From an uncultured Bacteroidales bacterium (GTDB lineage Bacteria; Bacteroidota; Bacteroidia; Bacteroidales; P3): a stretch of 39,348 nucleotides of DNA. The notes beneath the pieces were generated by a model. The model was given only the letters and a program-made list of their open reading frames with translations, ran no database searches and had not been told where the DNA came from. The first letter of the stretch is position 1; every line of letters starts with the position of its first letter. Location: NCBI GenBank assembly GCA_947175635.1, contig CAMWNM010000015.1, positions 1-39,348 on the forward strand. The letters are read 5' to 3'. Below are positions 16,492 through 24,364 of the stretch, piece after piece. The position numbers and the translations under genes were made by a program.

Positions 16492-18279
16492 CTAATCCAG
16501 CTTGAGTACGGCCAAGAAAGCCGACTGCGGCACCTGCACGTTTCCTACCTGCCGCATACGTTTCTTACCTTCTTTCTGCTTCTCAAGCAATTTTCTCTTT
16601 CGGGAAATATCCCCGCCGTAACATTTGGCCGTTACATCCTTGCGCACGGCCTTGATGGTTTCGCGGGCGATGATTTTGGAGCCGATGGCCGCCTGCACGG
16701 CGATGTCGAACTGCTGGCGGGGAATGAGATCCTTGAGCTTTTCACACATCCGCCGCCCGAAACTGTAGGCATTGTCCTGATAGATCAACGTGGAAAGGGC
16801 ATCCACCGTATCTCCGTTCAGAAGAATCTCCAGTTTCACCAATTTCGACACCTGATAGCCGCATTGGTAATAGTCGAACGAAGCGTATCCCTTCGAAATG
16901 CTCTTGAGACGGTCGTAAAAATCGAACACGATTTCGGAAAGCGGCATCTCGAAAGTAAGCTCGGTACGGTCGGTGGTGATGTATATCTGATTTTTGAGGA
17001 TACCGCGCTTGTCGATGCAAAGCTTCATGATAGGCCCCACGAAATCGGCTTTGGTGATGATTTGTGCCCGGATATAAGGTTCGTCGATATGATCCACATA
17101 ATTGGGAGCGGGAAGCCCGGAGGGATTGTGTATTTCAATTTCCTCTCCCTTGGTGGTGGTTACCTTGTAGGAAACGTTGGGCACGGTGGTGATGACATCC
17201 ATGTTGAACTCCCGCTCCAGCCTTTCCTGAATGATTTCCATGTGCAGAAGGCCCAAAAAGCCGCAACGGAAACCGAAACCGAGGGCGATGGAAGATTCGG
17301 GTTCATAGGTAAGCGAAGCATCGTTAAGCTGCAATTTCTCGATAGACGCCCGCAAATCCTCGTAATCATCGGGGCTTACCGGATACACACCGGCAAACAC
17401 CATGGGCTTCACGTTCTCAAAACCGTCGATGGCCTCCTGGCAAGGGCGTTCTATATGGGTGATGGTGTCGCCCACCTTCACTTCCACCGAAGTCTTGATA
17501 CCCGAGATGATATAGCCCACATTGCCGGCTTCCACGCTTTCGAGGGGAATGGGTTTGTAGCCCAGCACGCCCACTTCTTCGGCGTCGTATTCCTTGCCGG
17601 TATGGAAAAACTTCACCTTGTCGCCTTTGCGCAAAGTGCCGTTCATAATGCGGAAATAGGAAATGATGCCCCGGAAAGGATTGAACACCGAATCGAAAAT
17701 CAAGGCCTGCAAGGGTGCCGAAGCATCGCCTTGGGGAGCGGGGATCCTTTCCACGATGGCCTGCAGAAGTTCTGCCACACCAAGACCCGTCTTGCCACTG
17801 GCGGCCAGGATTTCTTCGGGTTTACAACCCACCAGATCCACAATCTGATCCTTCACTTCCTCAGGCATGGCGTTGGCCAGATCCATTTTGTTGAGCACGG
17901 GAATGATGGTAAGGTCGTGCTCCATGGCCAGATAGAGGTTGGAGATGGTCTGCGCCTGGATGCCTTGCGTGGCATCCACAATCAAAAGAGCTCCTTCGCA
18001 GGCGGCAATGGAACGCGAAACCTCATAGGAGAAATCCACATGTCCCGGTGTATCGATCAGGTTAAGGGTGTATTCCTGACCGTGGTGCTTGTATTTCATC
18101 TGGATGGCGTGACTCTTGATGGTGATGCCGCGCTCACGTTCCAAATCCATATCATCCAGCACCTGCGCCTGCAAATCGCGTTGTGAAACGGTGCCGGTAT
18201 ATTCCAGAAGCCTGTCGGCCAAGGTGCTTTTACCATGGTCGATATGGGCGATGATGCAAAAATTCCGAATGTTCTTCAT
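16492..18279 (-). CDS. lepA: Elongation factor 4 (LepA)
   Basis: 595 residues from ATG 18279 ([19 protein letters not shown]). The frame is open upstream to 18372, but only this start gives the family's N terminus and usual length. It is a ribosome-bound GTPase that back-translocates or remodels stalled ribosomes. Visible motifs are G1 [10 protein letters not shown]2 [12 protein letters not shown]3 [12 protein letters not shown] with the catalytic His intact, G4 NKMD, and the LepA-specific C terminus ([20 protein letters not shown], then [16 protein letters not shown]). It is first of a two-gene run with glgB. Confidence 0.97.
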   Translation of the reverse strand: MKNIRNFCIIAHIDHGKSTLADRLLEYTGTVSQRDLQAQVLDDMDLERERGITIKSHAIQMKYKHHGQEYTLNLIDTPGHVDFSYEVSRSIAACEGALLIVDATQGIQAQTISNLYLAMEHDLTIIPVLNKMDLANAMPEEVKDQIVDLVGCKPEEILAASGKTGLGVAELLQAIVERIPAPQGDASAPLQALIFDSVFNPFRGIISYFRIMNGTLRKGDKVKFFHTGKEYDAEEVGVLGYKPIPLESVEAGNVGYIISGIKTSVEVKVGDTITHIERPCQEAIDGFENVKPMVFAGVYPVSPDDYEDLRASIEKLQLNDASLTYEPESSIALGFGFRCGFLGLLHMEIIQERLEREFNMDVITTVPNVSYKVTTTKGEEIEIHNPSGLPAPNYVDHIDEPYIRAQIITKADFVGPIMKLCIDKRGILKNQIYITTDRTELTFEMPLSEIVFDFYDRLKSISKGYASFDYYQCGYQVSKLVKLEILLNGDTVDALSTLIYQDNAYSFGRRMCEKLKDLIPRQQFDIAVQAAIGSKIIARETIKAVRKDVTAKCYGGDISRKRKLLEKQKEGKKRMRQVGNVQVPQSAFLAVLKLD

Positions 18280-18460
18280 ATCTCCTGCGAAGATACTGCT
18301 TTTCCTCTTACGGAACATCTCCCGCAACAGGTTTGATTTACCGGGCCGCCCCGCATACGGCACGCTCCACAACAGATTTTTGAAACCGGCGCGAAAATAA
18401 ATTCAGCGTTTCGGGTAAGAATCACCGCGCTTTTGGTTCTCTTTTATTACATGATTTTCA

Positions 18461-18468
18461 TATCTTTG
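18461..18468 (+). promoter_or_regulatory. Promoter -7 box for the redox operon
   Basis: TATCTTTG, an exact TAnnTTTG match, 66 bp before ATG 18534 and only 9 bp before ATG 18477. A TTTTGG at 18431-18436 lies slightly farther upstream than the usual -33 spacing. The box favours 18534 as the translation start. Confidence 0.55.
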
Positions 18469-18533
18469 GGGTCTGAATGGAAAACAATTCCCTGTTTATC
18501 CGTTCAAGCCTCAAACCAAACAAACCCTATACT

Positions 18534-20027
18534 ATGTTACGCAAAATCAGAATCACCCTTGCCCTTGTCTGCCTGGTGCTGATTACGCTGCTTTTTCTCG
18601 ATTTCACGGGAACACTGCACGCATGGCTGGGCTGGCTGGCCAAAATCCAGTTTCTGCCGGCCGTACTGGCGATGAACGCAGGCGTAGTGGCCGGACTCAT
18701 CCTCCTCACCCTGCTGTTCGGAAGAATCTATTGCTCCGTCATATGCCCTTTGGGCGTTTTTCAGGATGTGGTGTCCCATATCAGCGACATGCGCAAAAAG
18801 AAGAAATACCGTTTCGCTTACTCCCCCGCCCTTTCCTGGCTGCGCTACGGCCTGCTGGCAGTATTTGTCATCGCCCTTGTGGCCGGAGTAGGTTCGTTTG
18901 TGGCGCTGCTGGCGCCCTACAGTTCCTACGGCCGTATCGTGCAGAATCTTTTTGCGCCGGTTTGGCAATGGGGCAACAATCTTCTGGCCTATTTTGCCGA
19001 AAGGGCCGAAAGCTACACCTTTTACCGCACCGAAGTATGGATAAGAAGCCTGCCCACCTTTATCGTGGCGGCCGTTACGTTCGCGATTGTAACGGTATTG
19101 GCCTGGAGGGGCGGCAGAACTTACTGCAACACCGTTTGTCCGGTAGGCACCGTACTGGGTTTCCTTTCCAGATATTCGCGTTTCAGAATCACCATCGATA
19201 CCCGGAAATGCAACACCTGCCATCTGTGCGAAAAGCAATGCAAGGCTTCCTGCATCGACGCCTCCGGTCACCGTATCGACTACAGCCGCTGCGTGGCCTG
19301 TATGGACTGCCTTGAAACCTGCACCCACGGTGCCATCCGTTACATTTCGGTTTCCAAGGCAAAAAATGAAAAATCCGTCAGGGAAAAACCCTCGGTGGAT
19401 AAGGGGCGGAGGGGGTTCCTCACCGGCGCAGGACTTTTGTTGGGTACCGCCGCCCTGAAGGCACAGGAAAAAACGGTGGATGGCGGTTTGGCCGTAATCC
19501 TGGACAAGAAGGTTCCCGAACGTAAAACCCCGATCGTTCCCCCCGGAGCGGGCAGCCTGCAACACCTGCGGCAACACTGCACCGGTTGCCAGCTCTGCGT
19601 GTCGGTATGCCCCAACGGCGTGCTGCGCCCCTCTTCCGATTTAGGTTCGCTGATGCAGCCCGAATCTTCCTACGAACGAGGTTACTGCCGGCCCGAATGC
19701 GTAAAATGCGGTGAAGTTTGTCCTGCCGGCGCGATCGGAAAGATTTCGGAAGCCGAAAAATCCTCCATTCAGATAGGCCATGCCGTTTGGGTGAAAGAGA
19801 ATTGCCTGCCCGTCACAGAGGGTGTGAGTTGCGGCAACTGCGCCCGCCACTGTCCCTCAGGGGCCATCACGATGGTGCCGATGGATGCCGAAGACCCGGC
19901 CTCGCCGCTGATTCCGGCCGTAAACGAATCCCGTTGCATAGGCTGCGGCGCCTGCGAAAACCTTTGTCCGAGCCGTCCTTTCAGCGCCATTTACGTGGAA
20001 GGGCATCTAGTTCACCAAACCCTTTAA
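18534..20027 (+). CDS. NapH/NapG-like membrane polyferredoxin
   Basis: 497 residues from ATG 18534 (MLRKIRITLALVCLVLITLL); an in-frame ATG at 18477 adds 19 polar residues but lies almost on the predicted transcription start. Residues 1-270 are NapH-like: four or so membrane segments, the paired YCSVICPLG (66-74) and TYCNTVCPVG (197-206), and two 4Fe-4S clusters (CNTCHLCEKQC, CVACMDCLETC). At 292 a second export-like signal appears, RRGFLTGAGLLLGTAALKAQ. After it come four more Cys clusters (349-359, 385-396, 424-440, 468-478), as in the NapG/MauM ferredoxins. This looks like a natural fusion of NapH and NapG, without nitrate reductase genes nearby. It probably passes electrons from the quinone pool or cytoplasm to periplasmic partners, the next genes being candidates. 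The partner assignment is inference. Confidence 0.85.
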   Translation: MLRKIRITLALVCLVLITLLFLDFTGTLHAWLGWLAKIQFLPAVLAMNAGVVAGLILLTLLFGRIYCSVICPLGVFQDVVSHISDMRKKKKYRFAYSPALSWLRYGLLAVFVIALVAGVGSFVALLAPYSSYGRIVQNLFAPVWQWGNNLLAYFAERAESYTFYRTEVWIRSLPTFIVAAVTFAIVTVLAWRGGRTYCNTVCPVGTVLGFLSRYSRFRITIDTRKCNTCHLCEKQCKASCIDASGHRIDYSRCVACMDCLETCTHGAIRYISVSKAKNEKSVREKPSVDKGRRGFLTGAGLLLGTAALKAQEKTVDGGLAVILDKKVPERKTPIVPPGAGSLQHLRQHCTGCQLCVSVCPNGVLRPSSDLGSLMQPESSYERGYCRPECVKCGEVCPAGAIGKISEAEKSSIQIGHAVWVKENCLPVTEGVSCGNCARHCPSGAITMVPMDAEDPASPLIPAVNESRCIGCGACENLCPSRPFSAIYVEGHLVHQTL

Positions 20028-20039
20028 TTTGCAAAGAGG

Positions 20040-21479
20040 ATGAAAGAAAAAGAAACTGAAAATGGAATGAACCGCCGCCAATTTCTTGCCCGTTTGGGCG
20101 CGGGAGCGGCCGTTACCTCCGCCGCTTTGGCCGGTTGCAGGCCCAAAGGCGGCGCAATATCCGGCAGCGGGGACGGTGAAATTCCCACCGATAAGATGAC
20201 CTACCGGACCAATCCCCGTACGGGCGATAAAGTTTCCATCCTGGGCTACGGCTGTATGCGCTGGCCCACGGTCAACAACGGCAGCGCACGCGACAACAAC
20301 GATGCCATCGATCAGGAAGAAGTGAACCGCTTGGTGGATTACGCCATAGAACACGGCGTAAATTATTTCGACACTTCGCCCGCCTATTGCAAGGGCCGTT
20401 CGGAACATGTTACCGGCATCGCCCTCAGCCGCCATCCGCGCAACAAGTATTTTATCGCCACCAAACTGTCGAACTTCGCCCCCAGCACATGGAGCCGCGA
20501 GGCTTCCATCGCCATGTACCGCAATTCTCTCAAGGAACTGCAAACCGACTATATCGACTATATGCTGCTGCATGCCATCGGCATGGGCAACAACGGTATG
20601 AAAGAGTTCGAGGCCCGCTATCTGGACAACGGCATCCTCGATTTCCTTATGGCCGAACGCAAGGCCGGCAGAATCCGCAATCTCGGGTTCTCCTACCACG
20701 GCGACATCGCCGTATTCGAGCGCGCTTTGGCCGAACACGACAAATATCAATGGGATTTCGTGCAGATCCAGCTCAATTATCTCGACTGGAAACACGCCAA
20801 GGAAATCAATCCGCGCAACACCGATGCCGAATACCTCTACGGAGAATTAGCCAAAAGAGGCATTCCGGCCGTTATCATGGAACCTCTGTTAGGCGGTCGG
20901 CTTTCGAAGGTGCACGATCACGTGGCCGCACGCCTCAAGCAACGGGAACCGGAAAAAAGCGTGGCTTCCTGGGCTTTCCGCTTTGCCGGCTCTTTTCCCG
21001 GTGTGCTTACCGTGTTGAGCGGCATGACCTATATGGAACACCTGCAGGACAACCTGCGTTCCTACACCCCCTTGAAACCGCTTACCGAAGAAGAAATGCG
21101 GTTTCTTTTCGACACGGCCGACCTTATGATGCAATATCCCACCGTGCCCTGCAACGACTGCAAATACTGCATGCCCTGTCCCTATGGCATCGATATCCCG
21201 GGCATTCTGCTGCACTACAACAAATGCGTGAACGAAGGCAACCTGCCCGAAAGCCGCCAAGCCGAAAATTACCGTAAGGCAAGACGGGCCTTTCTGGTGG
21301 GTTACGACCGCAGCGTGCCCCGCTTGCGGCAGGCCGACCATTGCATCGGATGCAACCGTTGCACGCATCACTGTCCGCAAAACATCCGTATTCCGCAGGA
21401 ATTGCAACGTATCAATCAATTTGCCGAATACCTCAAGCAAGGTCTCGATTTGGCACCCGCCATCCAGAAAACAAAATAG
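20040..21479 (+). CDS. Tat-exported aldo/keto reductase with C-terminal 4Fe-4S domain
   Basis: 479 residues. The N terminus carries a twin-arginine signal, NRRQFLARLGAGAAVTSAAL, followed by AGC, so a Tat-exported lipoprotein is likely; an alternative start at 20067 begins right at MNRRQFL. The aldo/keto reductase barrel follows with a complete tetrad: Asp111 and Tyr116 (FDTSPAYCKGRSE), Lys142 (ATKLSN) and His178 (MLLHAIG). The C-terminal ~110 residues hold CNDCKYCMPCPYGIDIPG (371-388) and CIGCNRCTHHCPQNI (435-449), enough for one or two Fe-S clusters. It begins 12 bp after the polyferredoxin gene. The substrate is unknown. An Fe-S cofactor suggests electrons come from the polyferredoxin rather than only from NADPH, which is scarce outside the cytoplasm. 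Confidence 0.9.
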   Translation: MKEKETENGMNRRQFLARLGAGAAVTSAALAGCRPKGGAISGSGDGEIPTDKMTYRTNPRTGDKVSILGYGCMRWPTVNNGSARDNNDAIDQEEVNRLVDYAIEHGVNYFDTSPAYCKGRSEHVTGIALSRHPRNKYFIATKLSNFAPSTWSREASIAMYRNSLKELQTDYIDYMLLHAIGMGNNGMKEFEARYLDNGILDFLMAERKAGRIRNLGFSYHGDIAVFERALAEHDKYQWDFVQIQLNYLDWKHAKEINPRNTDAEYLYGELAKRGIPAVIMEPLLGGRLSKVHDHVAARLKQREPEKSVASWAFRFAGSFPGVLTVLSGMTYMEHLQDNLRSYTPLKPLTEEEMRFLFDTADLMMQYPTVPCNDCKYCMPCPYGIDIPGILLHYNKCVNEGNLPESRQAENYRKARRAFLVGYDRSVPRLRQADHCIGCNRCTHHCPQNIRIPQELQRINQFAEYLKQGLDLAPAIQKTK

Positions 21480-21484
21480 AAGAG

Positions 21485-21892
21485 ATGAATTCCGACAACC
21501 TGCTGTTGCTGCTCAAAGAGGGCAATCACACCTTGGTGGTCAAGAACGGCAACACCGAAACCTTTAACGGCAGAGGCGTGGCAAACCTTTACATCCTGTT
21601 GAAAAACCGTCCGGACTTTCTGCAGGGTGCCGAAATCGCCGACAAAGCGGTAGGAAAAGCCGCGGCCGCACTGATGATTCTGGGAGGCGTGAAACAGCTT
21701 TCGGCCGCACTGATAAGCCGTAACGCCCTGGACTTATTGGAAAAGTATCCGCTGCCCGTAAATTTTGAAAAGGAGGTGCCTTATATCCTCAACCGCAGCC
21801 AAACCGACCGATGCCCCCTGGAAAGCCTTTGCCAAACGTGCGCCACACCGCAAGAGTGTCTGTCGGCCATCAAGACGTTCCTGCATAGATAA
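21485..21892 (+). CDS. DUF1893 domain protein
   Basis: 135 residues from ATG 21485, five bases after the aldo/keto reductase stop, so translationally close. The sequence LLLKEGNHTLVVKNGNTE, then RGVANLYILLKNRP and DKAVGKAAAALMILGGVKQLSA is the DUF1893 pattern, a small alpha/beta fold related to cytidine-deaminase-like proteins. A C-terminal extension contains four Cys (110, 116, 119, 125: CPLESLCQTCATPQEC) which could hold a metal or cluster. No signal peptide is visible, so it is presumably cytoplasmic, unlike its neighbours. Its conserved position in the redox operon suggests a maturation or regulatory role, but no function is established. Confidence 0.8.
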   Translation: MNSDNLLLLLKEGNHTLVVKNGNTETFNGRGVANLYILLKNRPDFLQGAEIADKAVGKAAAALMILGGVKQLSAALISRNALDLLEKYPLPVNFEKEVPYILNRSQTDRCPLESLCQTCATPQECLSAIKTFLHR

Positions 21893-21924
21893 AAATAAAA
21901 AACAACCCTAAAAAATACAACGCA

Positions 21925-22479
21925 ATGAAACGCATCCTTTTTCTCTGTGCCTTGCTGGGGCTTGTGGGCTCTGCGGCACTTGAGGCGCAAAACGAAAAAT
22001 CAAGAATGCTGATTGTCTACTATTCCTACAGCGGCAACACCCAAACCCTCGCCAAGGAAATCCAAAAGGCCACCGGCGCCGATTTGTTTGAAATCAAAAC
22101 CGTGGAAGCCTATCCCGAAGAATACCAGGCTGTGGTGGATCAAGCCAAAAAGGAAATAGCCGACCGTGTGCGGCCCGCCATCCAGGCTCTTCCCGAAAAT
22201 CTTGAAGACTACGATGTGGTCTTTGTGGGTTCTCCCAATTGGTGGAGCACCATCGCCCCTCCGGTAAGCACGTTGCTGAGCAAGGTAAACTTAAAAGGAA
22301 AAACCGTGGTTCCCTTCATCACGCATGGCAGCGGCGGTATGGCCGACTGCGAGAAGGATGTGAAGGCCCTCTGTCCCCGGTCCGATTTTAAAAAAGGTTT
22401 GGCCATCAACGGTAATGTGGCGGAAAAATCTTCGGTGGCCGTTCAGAAATGGCTGAAGGAAATCGGACTCGGCAAATAA
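21925..22479 (+). CDS. Exported flavodoxin
   Basis: 184 residues. A signal peptide (MKRILFLCALLGLVGSAAL, cleavage near EAQ) precedes a short-chain flavodoxin fold: the FMN phosphate loop YYSYSGNTQTLAKE (32-45), VFVGSPNWWSTIAPPV (99-114) and FITHGSGGM (131-139). FMN-binding flavodoxins are usually cytoplasmic, so the secretion signal is notable, although lipoprotein or exported flavodoxins are known in Bacteroidota. It lies 32 bp after the DUF1893 gene on the same strand. I infer it is an electron carrier or quinone/flavin reductase partner of the exported polyferredoxin and reductase. Confidence 0.9.
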   Translation: MKRILFLCALLGLVGSAALEAQNEKSRMLIVYYSYSGNTQTLAKEIQKATGADLFEIKTVEAYPEEYQAVVDQAKKEIADRVRPAIQALPENLEDYDVVFVGSPNWWSTIAPPVSTLLSKVNLKGKTVVPFITHGSGGMADCEKDVKALCPRSDFKKGLAINGNVAEKSSVAVQKWLKEIGLGK

Positions 22480-22512
22480 TCGCACCGATTCTCGCCTCAT
22501 GCTGTTGCACGC

Positions 22513-22543
22513 TTGCGGACAGGCTTCGGATTTTGTAAATTTG
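22513..22543 (+). promoter_or_regulatory. Promoter for the D-2-hydroxyacid dehydrogenase gene
   Basis: TTGC at 22513-22516 and TAAATTTG at 22536-22543 are separated by 19 bp, close to the Bacteroidota -33/-7 arrangement. The start codon lies 27 bp downstream. It separates this gene from the redox operon. Confidence 0.6.
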
Positions 22544-22569
22544 CAAAACAACCGAAAAAATTCCGACAC

Positions 22570-23502
22570 ATGAAAATCCTAATCGCACACCAGATTCCAA
22601 GATCGCCGTTTGTGAACATGCCGGCCGATTGGACCATCACTTTTCCCGAAGAAGACAAAATCCGTTTCAGCACTGAGGAACTTGTCGAACTTATCCCCAC
22701 ATACGAAGCTTTCGTTTCGTTCTTCACCGATCCCGTTCCCAACGCGGTAATCGATGCGGCCAAAAAACTCAAGATCATCTCCAATTTCGGCGCCGGCTAC
22801 AACAACATCGATGTGGCCTATGCCCGAAGCAAGAACATTGCCGTCACCAACACGCCCAAATCGGTATGCAATCCCACCGCCGAACACGCCATGGCGCTGA
22901 TGCTGGCCGTTTCCCGGCGTATCGGAGAGATGAACATCAAGATCCGCTTGCAGAAAGAAGCCCTTTGGAAAACCAACCTTCTGGGCCACACGCTCGAAGG
23001 AAAAACCTTGGGCATTATCGGAATGGGACGTATCGGACAGAATCTGGCCAAGAAAGCCGAGGCTTTCGGTATGCGGATCATTTACTGCAACCGCTTCACC
23101 GATGTGCCCGGATACAAACGGGTATCAATGGAAACCCTGCTTTCCGAAGCCGATGTGGTATCGGTTCATGTGCCGCTTACTTCCGAGAACACCAAACTGA
23201 TCGGGGCCGGTGAATTGCAGACCATGAAAGCTTCCGCCTACCTCATCAATACTTCCAGAGGTGCCGTTATCGACGAAGAAGCCTTGGCCGTTGCCCTCGA
23301 AACAGGCCAAATCGCAGGAGCGGGTCTGGATGTTTTCGAGAACGAACCCACCGTAAACGAAAAGCTCTACAAGCTTTCCAACGTGGTGTTGGTTCCCCAT
23401 TTGGGTACGGCTACCGTTGAAACACGCGAGGGCACCAGCTCGGAAGCCCTCTCCAATATCATCAACTTTTTTGCCGGAAGCCCCACCAACGTGGTCAACT
23501 GA
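22570..23502 (+). CDS. D-isomer-specific 2-hydroxyacid dehydrogenase
   Basis: 310 residues from ATG 22570. An NAD(P)-dependent oxidoreductase acting on 2-keto/2-hydroxy acids. The nucleotide-binding GIIGMGRIGQ (148-157) and the catalytic set Arg230 (NTSRGAVIDEEAL), Glu259 (DVFENEP) and His277 (VPHLGTAT) are all present, as is the front-domain FGAGYNNID. The sequence resembles glyoxylate/hydroxypyruvate reductases more than phosphoglycerate dehydrogenase, as it has no ACT domain. It has its own promoter and terminator. The exact substrate cannot be decided from the sequence. Confidence 0.9.
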   Translation: MKILIAHQIPRSPFVNMPADWTITFPEEDKIRFSTEELVELIPTYEAFVSFFTDPVPNAVIDAAKKLKIISNFGAGYNNIDVAYARSKNIAVTNTPKSVCNPTAEHAMALMLAVSRRIGEMNIKIRLQKEALWKTNLLGHTLEGKTLGIIGMGRIGQNLAKKAEAFGMRIIYCNRFTDVPGYKRVSMETLLSEADVVSVHVPLTSENTKLIGAGELQTMKASAYLINTSRGAVIDEEALAVALETGQIAGAGLDVFENEPTVNEKLYKLSNVVLVPHLGTATVETREGTSSEALSNIINFFAGSPTNVVN

Positions 23503-23526
23503 CGGGTGCTTTCACCAAAATCTCCC

Positions 23527-23567
23527 AAAAGCCGGATTTTGCCCGAAACAGGCAAAATCCGGCTTTT
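23527..23567 (+). terminator. Strong hairpin terminator after the hydroxyacid dehydrogenase gene
   Basis: A perfect 17-bp stem (AAAAGCCGGATTTTGCC with its complement) and a 7-nt loop, ending in CTTTTGTCTTT. It lies 24 bp past the stop. Confidence 0.9.
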
Positions 23568-23629
23568 GTCTTTCTCCAGTACGGTGTTTTGAGAAATCAT
23601 ATTAATTTTACGGGAGAAAAACACCTTTC

Positions 23630-24364
23630 ATGAATCAGACAGCCCGTTACGAATTCACGATTATCGTTCCTGTATTCAACGAAGAAGAATGTATGGAACA
23701 ATTGGGACAGAAATTAGCCGAATACCTGCCGAATGCGCTTTGCAAGTCTTGCGTACTTTTTGTAAACGATGGGTCGAGCGACCGGAGTCTGGAAAAAATC
23801 AAGGCGCTTTGTTCGGCCAATCCCGACTTTTATTATATCTCCTATCCCAGAAACGCAAAGAAAAGCGCAGCATTGAAAGCCGGTTTCGACTATACCCAGT
23901 CTGAATACCTGGGATATATCGACGCCGACCTGCAAACCCTTCCCGAAGACTTCAACACCCTGTTGGAATACCGGGACAAATACACGCTCGTGGCAGGCAT
24001 ACGGATGAACCGGCAGGATACGAAATCAAAAAAACTCCAGTCGAAAATCGGCAATGCATTCCGGCGCGGCATCACCAAAGACGGAGCGATCGATACCGGT
24101 TGCCCGCTCAAGGTAATCCGAACTGAAAATGCCAAACGCATGCCTTTCTTCACCGGTATGCACCGTTTTATCCAGGCCCTGATCCTTCTGCAGGAAGGAA
24201 CCGCCAAACAGATTCACATTCCCTCTTATGCCCGGGTGGCGGGAACTTCCAAATATAGCGTATGGAACCGGCTGGTGGGGCCTTTCTTCGATTGTCTGGC
24301 CCTGGCCTGGATGCGCAGGAACTATATCAACTATCACGTAAACGACACCGATCTCGAAAAATAA
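23630..24364 (+). CDS. GT2 glycosyltransferase, dolichol/undecaprenyl-phosphate sugar synthase type
   Basis: 244 residues. It has the GT-A pattern of polyprenyl-phosphate mannose/aminoarabinose synthases: TIIVPVFNEEECMEQL (10-25), FVNDGSSDRS (44-53), YPRNAKKSAALKAGFD, the metal-binding DADLQ (98-102), and DTGCPLKVI. Unlike ArnC/GtrB it lacks the two C-terminal membrane helices, so it is the short DPM1-like form. Its stop overlaps the start of the next gene by one base (TAATG). It probably loads a sugar onto undecaprenyl phosphate for that membrane transferase. The sugar is unknown. Confidence 0.88.
   Translation: MNQTARYEFTIIVPVFNEEECMEQLGQKLAEYLPNALCKSCVLFVNDGSSDRSLEKIKALCSANPDFYYISYPRNAKKSAALKAGFDYTQSEYLGYIDADLQTLPEDFNTLLEYRDKYTLVAGIRMNRQDTKSKKLQSKIGNAFRRGITKDGAIDTGCPLKVIRTENAKRMPFFTGMHRFIQALILLQEGTAKQIHIPSYARVAGTSKYSVWNRLVGPFFDCLALAWMRRNYINYHVNDTDLEK

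Noticed and set aside
16864-18186. Long open frame on the plus strand (about 440 codons) opposite lepA
   Set aside because: It lies wholly inside the well-conserved lepA gene, is His/Gly-rich as antisense frames of GC-rich genes are, and shows no domain.
23588-23610. TTTG plus TAATTTTA ahead of the GT2 gene as a promoter
   Set aside because: The spacing is about 11 bp, far shorter than the 19-21 bp expected.
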